Origin: Mycobacterium sp.
GTDB taxonomy: Bacteria > Actinomycetota > Actinomycetes > Mycobacteriales > Mycobacteriaceae
Length of the DNA: 5,503 nucleotides
Assembly: GCA_020438915.1 (NCBI GenBank)
Contig: JAGQTR010000413.1
Span: forward strand, 1 to 5,503
Reading direction: 5' to 3'
Part shown: in pieces, positions 1 through 5,015 of the stretch
Layout of the letters: the number at the start of each line of letters is the position of its first letter
Numbering within the stretch: the stretch's first letter is position 1
Made by a program: the position numbers and the translations under genes
Notes under the pieces: model-generated
Database searches by the model: none
Told to the model about the DNA's origin: nothing
What the model saw: the letters and a program-made list of their open reading frames with translations, nothing else

Positions 1-1642
1 CGAAGATCGGCTGGCCCTGCACCGCGTCCTCGTAGGGGCCGGGGGTGCCGTAACTGTCGCGCGGGTTCGCGTTCCACGGCGTCGGCGGGTACGGGTGGTA
101 GTTGGCGATCTTGCCGTCCCGGATCACCATGTGATGGCTCAGCACGCCGCGGACCGCCTCGGTGAACCCGCAGCCGATGCCCTCGTCGGGGACCTGGAAC
201 TTCTCCCATGTCTTGGTCCGGCCCGCGCGGATCTCCACCAACGCCTTCTCGGCGAAGTGCAGCGCGCACGCCGCGGCGTAGGCCTGGAAGTACGTTCGAG
301 CGCGATTGCGCTCGATGGTGTTGCTGCCGTGGACCGGAACCTTCCACTCCAGTTCGGCCGGACCCTTGAGCGCTGTCTTGGGGAGGTTGATCTGCACACT
401 ATTGCCGGTGGCCCTGACGTAGCCGACATCGACCAGGCCGGCCAGCGCCGTCGACCACAACCGGGCCAGCGGACCGCCACCGGTGTCGAGGGCGAGGTGG
501 TCGGTGCCGTCGAACCAGCGCGGGGACATCACCCAGCTGTAGTTGTCGTCGAAGTCGCGCTTCTGCGGCCGGGGGTTGGTGTGCTGGTTCCACGGGTGTC
601 GGCGATCCACCGGGTTGCCCAGCGGATCGGTCTTCACGAACATCTCCTGGTCGGTCCAGTCGTCATAGAACGAGTGGCCCAACAGGATTCGAATGCCGAG
701 GTTGATGTCGACCAGTGAGGTGGTGACCAGCCTGCCATCGACAACGACCCCGGGCGTGACGAACATCCTGCGGCCCCAGTTCTCCATGTCCTTGTAGGAG
801 AAGTTGCACACCTCGGGATCCTGGAAGGACCCCCAGCAGCCGAGCAGCGTTCGGCGCAACCCGACCTTCTCGTAGCCCGGCAGGGCCTCGTAGAAGAAGT
901 CGAAAAGGTCGTCGTGCATCGGTACGACCTTCTTCATGAACTCGACGTAACGCATCAGCCGGGCCAGGTAGTCGGTCATCAACTGGACGGTCGCGACCGT
1001 GCCGATCCCGCCGGGATACAGCGTCGAGGGATGCACGTGCCTGCCTTCCATGAGGCAGAACATCTCCCGGGTGTAGCGGCTGACCTGAAGGGCCTCCCGA
1101 TAGAACTCGCCGGTGAACGGGTTGAGCGCCCGCATGATGTCGGCGACGGTGCGGTAGCCGTGCGCGTCGGCGTGCGGTGCGGCAGTGTTCTCCGCCTTCG
1201 CCAGCACGCCACGGTTGGTCTCGGAGACCATCTTCTCGCAGTAGTCGACCCCGACCAGGTTCTCCTGAAAGATGTTGTGGTCGAACATGTATTCCGCGGC
1301 TTCGCCGAGGTTGACGATCCATTCGGCGACATGCGGCGGCTGCACACCGTAGGCCATGTTCTGCGCATAGCACGAACAGGTGGCATGGTTGTCGCCGCAG
1401 ATGCCGCAGATGCGACTGGTGATGAAATGGGCGTCCCGGGGATCCTTGCCCTTCATGAAGATCGAGTAACCGCGGAAGATCGACGATGTGCTGTGGCACT
1501 CGACGACTTCCCGATTCTCGAAATCGATCTTGGTGTAGATGCCCAGGCTGCCGACGATCCGGGTGATGGGATCCCACGCCATTTCCACCAGTTGGCCCGG
1601 CTCGCGCTTCACCTGGGAAGGCTCGGGGATGATCGTTGTCAT
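1..1642 (-). CDS. hhyL: [NiFe]-hydrogenase large subunit, group 1h/Hhy type (partial, 3' end off window)
   Basis: This is the catalytic subunit of a high-affinity H2-uptake hydrogenase; it holds the NiFe(CN)2CO site where H2 is split. The frame opens at ATG 1642 and stays open to base 1, giving about 547 residues without the C-terminus. The N-terminal nickel motif is complete: RICGICGDNH at residues 77-86, with C79 and C82 as ligands. Other family features are GHSFYDDW near 322-329, GGGPLAR at 388-394, and the late block from E495 through PTPWNANPRD (520-529). The C-terminal DPCxxCxxH motif and the protease-cleaved tail lie beyond the left edge, probably about 50 residues away judging by family length. 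An SD-like AAAGAAG (1652-1658) sits 9 nt before the ATG. It follows hhyS after a 103-nt gap. The 1h assignment rests on the whole protein pattern, the partner subunit and the recA-proximal locus. The hydrogenase call is near certain; the subgroup is by recognition. Confidence 0.93.
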   Translation of the reverse strand, partial: MTTIIPEPSQVKREPGQLVEMAWDPITRIVGSLGIYTKIDFENREVVECHSTSSIFRGYSIFMKGKDPRDAHFITSRICGICGDNHATCSCYAQNMAYGVQPPHVAEWIVNLGEAAEYMFDHNIFQENLVGVDYCEKMVSETNRGVLAKAENTAAPHADAHGYRTVADIMRALNPFTGEFYREALQVSRYTREMFCLMEGRHVHPSTLYPGGIGTVATVQLMTDYLARLMRYVEFMKKVVPMHDDLFDFFYEALPGYEKVGLRRTLLGCWGSFQDPEVCNFSYKDMENWGRRMFVTPGVVVDGRLVTTSLVDINLGIRILLGHSFYDDWTDQEMFVKTDPLGNPVDRRHPWNQHTNPRPQKRDFDDNYSWVMSPRWFDGTDHLALDTGGGPLARLWSTALAGLVDVGYVRATGNSVQINLPKTALKGPAELEWKVPVHGSNTIERNRARTYFQAYAAACALHFAEKALVEIRAGRTKTWEKFQVPDEGIGCGFTEAVRGVLSHHMVIRDGKIANYHPYPPTPWNANPRDSYGTPGPYEDAVQGQPIF

Positions 1643-1740
1643 CGAATTCTACTTCTTTCGTCTAGATGCGCTGCACCAGAGGACAGTTCGGATTCCGAGG
1701 AGCCGTCGCTGCTCACCGAGCGGATGGCCCCGCAGCAACC

Positions 1741-1757
1741 CGCACCTACCAGGTGCG
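1741..1757 (-). repeat. Hairpin spanning the hhyS stop codon
   Basis: A perfect 7-bp inverted repeat (CGCACCT / AGGTGCG) with a 3-nt loop overlaps the hhyS stop codon at 1746-1748 and heads the 103-nt hhyS-hhyL gap. No T-run follows on the minus strand, so it is not a standard intrinsic terminator. It might modulate readthrough, RNA processing or the subunit expression ratio. The repeat is directly visible; the role is inference. Confidence 0.45.
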
Positions 1758-2801
1758 AGTGGCGCCGGTCGTGAGTTTGGGCCCGGTGTGCCGCCACTTC
1801 GGTTCCTTGTCGAGGGTCTTTGCAGTGATTTGGCGCAGGTTGCGGATGACCGAGCCATATAGCCCGGATGCGGTGGTGGACACCTTGCCCCCGGGGGGTT
1901 CGTCCATGAACGGCATGAACTTGTCCGGGAAGCCCGGCATCGTGCAACCGATACAGATCCCGCCCACGTTCGGGCACCCGCCGACGCCGTTGATCCAGCC
2001 CCGTTTGGGCACGTTGCACTTGACGACCGGACCCCAACAGCCAAGCTTCACAATGCATTTCGGTGAGCCGTACTCGGTGGCGAAGTCGCCCTGCTCGTAG
2101 TAACCGGCGCGGTCACACCCCTCGTGAACAGTCTGGCCGAACAGCCATTGCGGCCGCAGTGCGTCGTCCAGCGGAATCATCGGTGCCTGGTCGGTAGCCA
2201 TGTAGAGCAGGTAAGTCAGCGTCTCCGAGAGGTTGTCCGGGTGAATCGGGCACCCGGGCACGCACACGATCGGAATGCCGGCCTTGCTCTTCCAGTCCCA
2301 GCCGAGGTAGTCGGGGACTCCCATGGCGCCGGTCGGGTTACCCGCCATTGCGTGGATTCCGCCGTAGGTGGCGCAGGTGCCGACCGCCACGATCGCGGTC
2401 GCCTTGGGCGCGAGTCGGTCGAGCCACTCGCTGGTCGTCATCGGCTGACCGGTGGCCGGATCGTTGCCGAAACCGCACCAGTACCCTTCGTCGTGGAGCC
2501 GCTCGTTGGGGATCGACCCCTCGACGACCAGCACGAAAGGTTCCAATTCGCCTCTGTCTGCTTTGAAGAACCATTCGAGGAAGTCGTCGGCACCTCCGTT
2601 GGGGCCGCACTCGAAATCGATGAGGGGCCAGTGGACGGCGATTTTAGGTAGACCGGGGAGGGCGCCCAGGGCGATCTCCTCGATGCTGGGTTGGGTGGCG
2701 GCAGTCAACGCCACGGAATCACCGTCACAACTCAATCCGGCGTTGATCCAGAGCACGTGGATCAAGGCCTCTTCTGCTTTGACTGCTGCCTCTGAAGGCA
2801 T
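1746..2801 (-). CDS. hhyS: [NiFe]-hydrogenase small subunit, group 1h/Hhy type
   Basis: This is the electron-transfer subunit with three Fe-S clusters relaying electrons from HhyL. I chose ATG 2801 (351 aa) over the in-frame GTG 2807 because GGAAAG (minus strand, 2810-2815) lies 8 nt from the ATG and only 2 nt from the GTG. Numbering is from this ATG. The proximal-cluster ligands appear as C25-x-x-D28, C143 (GTCATYGG) and C184 (PGCP); the second Cys of the usual CxxC is Asp, as in actinobacterial-type hydrogenases with 3Cys-1Asp ligation. The distal cluster has H226, C229, C249 and C255. The medial cluster has C262, C276, C283 and C286; C276 sits where [3Fe-4S] enzymes have Pro, suggesting [4Fe-4S]. 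There is no Tat signal and no C-terminal membrane anchor, so it is expected in the cytoplasm, perhaps membrane-associated through partners. It lies downstream of hypB with an 86-nt gap. Confidence 0.93.
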   Translation of the reverse strand: MPSEAAVKAEEALIHVLWINAGLSCDGDSVALTAATQPSIEEIALGALPGLPKIAVHWPLIDFECGPNGGADDFLEWFFKADRGELEPFVLVVEGSIPNERLHDEGYWCGFGNDPATGQPMTTSEWLDRLAPKATAIVAVGTCATYGGIHAMAGNPTGAMGVPDYLGWDWKSKAGIPIVCVPGCPIHPDNLSETLTYLLYMATDQAPMIPLDDALRPQWLFGQTVHEGCDRAGYYEQGDFATEYGSPKCIVKLGCWGPVVKCNVPKRGWINGVGGCPNVGGICIGCTMPGFPDKFMPFMDEPPGGKVSTTASGLYGSVIRNLRQITAKTLDKEPKWRHTGPKLTTGATRTW

Positions 2802-2809
2802 TGCCACAG

Positions 2810-2815
2810 CTTTCC
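2810..2815 (-). promoter_or_regulatory. Ribosome binding site that decides the hhyS start
   Basis: GGAAAG on the minus strand is spaced 8 nt from ATG 2801. The alternative GTG at 2807 would be only 2 nt away, which is too close. It directly abuts the hairpin at 2816-2836. Confidence 0.6.
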
Positions 2816-2836
2816 GGGCTCCGGGTTGGGGAGCCC
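2816..2836 (-). repeat. GC-rich hairpin just upstream of the hhyS ribosome binding site
   Basis: A perfect 7-bp inverted repeat (GGGCTCC / GGAGCCC) with a 7-nt loop lies in the hypB-hhyS gap and ends immediately before the GGAAAG ribosome binding site. Six of its seven pairs are G-C. No T-tract follows, so termination is unlikely. It could protect the 5' end of a processed hhySL transcript, or adjust structural-gene expression relative to hypAB. The structure is seen; the role is inferred. Confidence 0.5.
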
Positions 2837-2887
2837 TACGCCACAGGAGTCGACCTTCGGCCCACTTGCACGGCGTTATATCTGGGT

Positions 2888-3694
2888 CTACTCCGGCCGT
2901 TTTGCGTTGTCAACGGAATCTGGCGGTATCTGCCTGTTTCGGGACAGGTTTGCTCGAGATTCGATCCAGGTGCACCAGTCGGGGATACCGTCGCCCCCCG
3001 TTGCCGACAACGCCAAGATTTCGACACCGCCGTTGAGCGATCGTGCGTATCCCGCGCAGTCGTCAAGATCAAAGTCCACGTAGGGAAGTAGGTCGGTCTT
3101 GTTGATGACCACCAACCCTGCCGCAGCGAACATGTGGGGATACTTCAGCGGCTTGTCGCTCCCTTCGGTCACCGAGATCACAACGACTTTGCTGGATTCG
3201 CCCAGATCGAACATGGCGGGGCAGACGAGATTTCCCACGTTCTCGATGAACAGCAGCGAACCAGGCTCGGGGTCAAGGGCATCGAGGGCCCGGCGCACCA
3301 TGTCGGCGTCCAGATGGCAGCCGGCACCGGTGTTGATCTGTACCGCCCGGGCGCCGGCGGCCCGGATCCGGTTCGCGTCGAGAAGCGTCTCCTGATCGCC
3401 CTCGATAACCGCGACCGGTCGCCGCCCGCCGAGTTCACCGATGGTGCGTTCCAGGAGGGTGGTCTTGCCCGCGCCGGGTGAACTGGTCATGTTGAGGGCA
3501 AGAATGTCGCGCTCGGCCAGCCATCTGCGGTTCTGCTCGGCGATCAGATCGTTCTTCGCGAGGACCTTCTGCTCGAGGGTGATGGTCTCGGTGTGGATGT
3601 GGTCGTGCGGGTGGTCGTGGTCGTGGGCGTGGTCGGCATGGCCGGCCACGGTGATGGCCGCGCCGTCTCCACCGCAGCCACAGGTTGCGCACAT
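2888..3694 (-). CDS. hypB: Hydrogenase nickel-insertion GTPase HypB
   Basis: HypB is a SIMIBI-class GTPase that, with HypA, loads Ni into the hydrogenase large-subunit precursor. The protein is 268 aa. It starts MCATCGCG, the N-terminal high-affinity Ni motif (CxxCGC), followed by a His/Asp-rich stretch at residues 19-34 that can bind or store nickel. The G domain shows the P-loop SPGAGKTT (72-79), EGDQ (98-101), NTGAGCHLDAD (121-131) and NKTD (198-201, guanine specificity). C126, H127 and C158 match the G-domain metal site known from E. coli HypB. The ATG at 3694 lies 1 nt beyond the hypA TGA, and its SD GGAAGTGAG (3700-3708) is inside the hypA 3' end, so the two genes are almost certainly co-transcribed and translationally coupled. 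Nothing appears broken. Confidence 0.95.
   Translation of the reverse strand: MCATCGCGGDGAAITVAGHADHAHDHDHPHDHIHTETITLEQKVLAKNDLIAEQNRRWLAERDILALNMTSSPGAGKTTLLERTIGELGGRRPVAVIEGDQETLLDANRIRAAGARAVQINTGAGCHLDADMVRRALDALDPEPGSLLFIENVGNLVCPAMFDLGESSKVVVISVTEGSDKPLKYPHMFAAAGLVVINKTDLLPYVDFDLDDCAGYARSLNGGVEILALSATGGDGIPDWCTWIESRANLSRNRQIPPDSVDNAKRPE
3593..3640 (-). repeat. Low-complexity His/Asp-codon tract within hypB
   Basis: This run encodes residues 19-34 of HypB, alternating His with Asp, Ala or Pro (core HDHDHPHDHIH). The DNA consists of imperfect direct repeats of GTGGTCGTG-like units on the plus strand. It is a probable nickel-binding segment, and a likely site of length variation between strains through slippage. 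Confidence 0.6.
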
Positions 3695-3695
3695 G

Positions 3696-4025
3696 TCAGC
3701 TCACTTCCATCGACAGGATTTTCAAGTCCCGGCCCTCGAGTACCTCGACGTCGGCACTCCCACACGGACACAACAAGATCAGGTCGCTGAGTTCAAAGCG
3801 ATCTTCGCAAGTGCGGCACCGCGCCGCGCCGGGCCGGATGTCGACGTCGAGTGTTGCACCGTCGGCGACGGTTCCTTCGGTCGCCAGACCGAAACAGAAT
3901 TCCATCGCCGCCGGCACGATCGCGCATAGCGCGCCGACTTCAAGCTTGACGTTGTGCACGCGCCGGCCCGCGGCATGCTCGCAGACCGCGTCGACAACGC
4001 TCTGGGTGATCGCCATCTCGTGCAT
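3696..4025 (-). CDS. hypA: Hydrogenase nickel chaperone HypA
   Basis: HypA binds Ni and passes it to the hydrogenase large subunit together with HypB. I chose ATG 4025 (109 aa) because mature HypA proteins begin MHE, with His2 a nickel ligand; an upstream in-frame GTG at 4055 would bury that motif behind ten residues and falls inside the candidate -10 element. The N-terminal MHEMAITQSVV is typical. The structural zinc site is C70-x-x-C73 with a second pair at C86-x-C88 (LLCPCGS), one residue shorter than the common CxxC. The C-terminal ILSMEV is family-like. The SD is weak. It is the first gene of the hyp-hhy operon, 120 nt after vapC, and abuts hypB by 1 nt. The identity is secure; the effect of the CxC pair is unknown. 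Confidence 0.92.
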   Translation of the reverse strand: MHEMAITQSVVDAVCEHAAGRRVHNVKLEVGALCAIVPAAMEFCFGLATEGTVADGATLDVDIRPGAARCRTCEDRFELSDLILLCPCGSADVEVLEGRDLKILSMEVS

Positions 4026-4053
4026 GCCAGTCCGTTCGTGGCCGGATGACCCC

Positions 4054-4082
4054 ACGATAGGACCGTCGCCCCGGCGCGTCCA
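4054..4082 (-). promoter_or_regulatory. Candidate SigA-like promoter for hypA-hypB-hhyS-hhyL
   Basis: On the minus strand a -35-like TGGACG (4077-4082, four of six matches to TTGACA) is separated by 17 nt from a -10-like TATCGT (4054-4059, fits TAnnnT). The expected start near 4047 gives a leader of roughly 20 nt before the hypA ATG. It is the best such pair I see in the 120-nt vapC-hypA gap, but short motifs arise by chance. The rest of that gap shows only a CCGGCCGG palindrome after vapC and a G-rich plus-strand stretch near 4102-4122. Confidence 0.4.
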
Positions 4083-4145
4083 CGGCGAATCCGAACAGCT
4101 TGGTGGCGGGTGGGCGGATTGGTCAGCGCGTCTGCCGGCCGGGGA

Positions 4146-4535
4146 TCAGGCCTTGAGAGTGGGGGTGAGCGCTGCGTCGAGGATTTTCCCATCGCGGGTG
4201 GCGATGGTGAGGTTTCGACGGAGTGCCTGGGCGACGATGACGCGATCAAAGGGGTCTTTGTGCGCCCAGGGGAGACGGCCTGCCAGGATTGCGTCAGCGG
4301 ACTCGATCGGCAGTTCGGCAGTGCTTGTGGTGGCAATGACGTCCGACCATGCCGAGAGAAGCGCTTCCCCGCTGAATCGGCCGACGCGGGTCTTGATGGC
4401 GATCTCCCAGGCCGAGGCGGCGGATACCCACAACTTCGTGTCCGGGTTCGACAGTATGGCCAAGGCCGATGGCTCCAGCTCTGACGGTGAACTGAGGAGC
4501 CGCAGAAGCGTATGCGTGTCCAGAAGTACTTTCAC
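4146..4535 (-). CDS. vapC: VapC-family PIN-domain ribonuclease toxin
   Basis: This is the toxin of a type II toxin-antitoxin pair; PIN-domain VapC proteins are Mg-dependent RNases that cut tRNA or rRNA. I chose GTG 4535 (129 aa), which gives the family-typical start MKVLLDTHTLL and a 4-nt GTGA overlap with the antitoxin stop. An ATG at 4556 would add seven residues. Acidic PIN residues visible are D6, E44 (AWEIAIK), D94 and D97 (KDPFDR) and D115 (TRDGKI), so the active site looks intact. The KDPFDRVIVAQA block is typical of VapC proteins paired with Phd/YefM antitoxins. Translation is probably coupled to the antitoxin, since its own SD is weak. The specific RNA target cannot be read from the sequence. 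Confidence 0.9.
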   Translation of the reverse strand: MKVLLDTHTLLRLLSSPSELEPSALAILSNPDTKLWVSAASAWEIAIKTRVGRFSGEALLSAWSDVIATTSTAELPIESADAILAGRLPWAHKDPFDRVIVAQALRRNLTIATRDGKILDAALTPTLKA

Positions 4536-4774
4536 GACTCGTCTAGGCCCGCCCATGCGGCGAGTTCGGTCTCGGGTAGTGAGTCGTCGAAGTCATCCGG
4601 CACCACGAGGTTTGGCATCTGTCCAAATGTCCGGGGTACCGGATTCATGGGTACCAGCTTGGCGACCGGTCGGCCGTGGTTGGTGATCGTGATCGATTCG
4701 CCGGTGCGCTCAACATCGGCCAGGAGGGCATTGAGCCGGTTCTTGGCATCGGTGCTGGTGACGGTGCTCGCCAT
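4532..4774 (-). CDS. vapB: Phd/YefM-family antitoxin (VapB partner of VapC)
   Basis: This is an 80-aa antitoxin preceding vapC. Residues 4-43 form a classic Phd/YefM DNA-binding fold (TVTSTDAKNRLNALLADVE, then ITITNHGRPVAKLVPM). The acidic C-terminal half (residues about 55-80, PDDFDDSLPETELAAW) is the expected flexible toxin-neutralising region. It presumably dimerises, represses its own promoter, and is degraded to release VapC. It starts at ATG 4774 with only a weak AGGG upstream; the short leader from the TATGAT -10 may mean near-leaderless translation. It overlaps vapC by 4 nt. The symbol is by role; phd would be equally acceptable. Confidence 0.9.
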   Translation of the reverse strand: MASTVTSTDAKNRLNALLADVERTGESITITNHGRPVAKLVPMNPVPRTFGQMPNLVVPDDFDDSLPETELAAWAGLDES

Positions 4775-4788
4775 GGCATCGACCCTAG

Positions 4789-4815
4789 ATCATATCCGGC
4801 TATCGCGCTAGTCCA
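4789..4815 (-). promoter_or_regulatory. Candidate promoter of the vapBC operon
   Basis: A strong -10 hexamer TATGAT (4789-4794, minus strand; five of six matches to TATAAT) would start transcription near 4782, giving a leader of about 8 nt before ATG 4774. The -35 is poor: TGGACT (4810-4815) matches four of six positions but with a short 15-nt spacer. Mycobacterial promoters often have degenerate -35 elements. Confidence 0.45.
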
Positions 4816-4821
4816 GCTAGC
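4807..4821. promoter_or_regulatory. Palindrome GCTAG-N5-CTAGC, candidate antitoxin operator
   Basis: This is a perfect 5-bp inverted repeat with a 5-nt spacer, overlapping the -35 region of the vapBC promoter. Phd/YefM antitoxins repress their own operons by binding short palindromes at the promoter, so an operator is a reasonable guess. A further CTAG at 4785-4788 sits just downstream of the -10. The palindrome is seen; binding is inferred. Confidence 0.4.
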
Positions 4822-4862
4822 TTTAATAGCCTTTGAGGATGCGCCAGCCCGCCATGCCTGAT

Positions 4863-4877
4863 CGCGAATCACTCGCG
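4863..4877. repeat. Palindrome CGCGA-N5-TCGCG upstream of recA
   Basis: This is a perfect 5-bp inverted repeat with a 5-nt spacer, ending about 10 bp before the distal recA -35. It has the same geometry as the palindrome at 4807-4821 but a different sequence. It could be an extra regulator site or chance in GC-rich DNA. Confidence 0.25.
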
Positions 4878-4887
4878 GCGTGTCTGC

Positions 4888-4915
4888 TTGAATCGAACAC
4901 CTGTTCGTCTACTGT
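4888..4915 (+). promoter_or_regulatory. recA distal promoter (LexA-controlled)
   Basis: A -35-like TTGAAT (4888-4893) and a -10-like TACTGT (4910-4915) are spaced 16 nt apart, and the spacer is occupied by the SOS box. LexA bound there would block RNA polymerase. This matches the known two-promoter layout of mycobacterial recA, in which one promoter is LexA-dependent. The expected start is near 4922. Confidence 0.55.
4893..4908 (+). promoter_or_regulatory. SOS box (LexA binding site) of recA
   Basis: TCGAACACCTGTTCGT matches the actinobacterial LexA consensus TCGAAC-N4-GTTCGA at 11 of 12 defined positions; only the last base differs. Its place between the -35 and -10 of the distal recA promoter fits LexA repression that is lifted after DNA damage. 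Confidence 0.85.
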
Positions 4916-4938
4916 GGGGAACGTTCGACGCGGAGCTC

Positions 4939-4961
4939 TTGTCGGTGCCCTGATCTAACGT
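4939..4961 (+). promoter_or_regulatory. recA proximal promoter, PafBC/RecA-NDp type
   Basis: TTGTCGGTG (4939-4947), then 8 nt, then TAACGT (4956-4961) fits the mycobacterial LexA-independent DNA-damage promoter consensus TTGTCRGTG-N8-TANNNT at every defined position. Such promoters are activated by PafBC. The expected transcript start near 4968 gives a leader of about 48 nt before the recA ATG. Confidence 0.85.
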
Positions 4962-5000
4962 CACGGCCAACCGACCGAGGACCGGTCAACAACGACTACC

Positions 5001-5008
5001 GGAAGAGG
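5001..5008 (+). promoter_or_regulatory. recA ribosome binding site
   Basis: GGAAGAGG lies 7 nt before ATG 5016. It is a strong, well-spaced SD that fixes the recA start. Confidence 0.75.
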
Positions 5009-5015
5009 TACCCCA

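Noticed and set aside
95..718. Plus-strand open frame of 207 codons
   Set aside because: It is antisense to the hydrogenase large subunit, which has full family motifs; the frame is open only because of high GC at third positions.
663..1577. Minus-strand open frame of 304 codons
   Set aside because: It is an out-of-frame shadow of hhyL on the same strand, with low-complexity Arg/His/Gly-rich translation.
914..1774. Plus-strand open frame of 286 codons
   Set aside because: It runs antisense across the large-subunit N-terminus and the hhyS-hhyL gap; its protein has no recognisable motif.
4026..4055. Longer HypA starting at GTG 4055
   Set aside because: It would add ten residues before the required MHE nickel-binding start, and overlaps the candidate -10 element.
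4102..4122. G-rich plus-strand stretch as a G-quadruplex
   Set aside because: Its G-runs are mostly two bases with irregular spacing, which is weak evidence in a high-GC genome.
4135..4142. CCGGCCGG palindrome after vapC as a terminator
   Set aside because: There is no loop and no T-run on the minus strand; it is a short self-complementary GC run expected in this composition.
4536..4556. Longer VapC starting at ATG 4556
   Set aside because: The family start is M-K-V-L-L-D, given by GTG 4535, which also yields the usual 4-nt overlap with the antitoxin stop; the ATG cannot be fully excluded.
3685..4686. Plus-strand open frame of 333 codons
   Set aside because: It is antisense to hypA, vapC and part of the antitoxin, all of which are convincing; the product is Ser/Arg-rich without family signal.
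4839..4958. 39-codon plus-strand ORF upstream of recA
   Set aside because: It contains the SOS box and most of the two recA promoters, has no spaced SD, and its product resembles no known family, including DUF3046.
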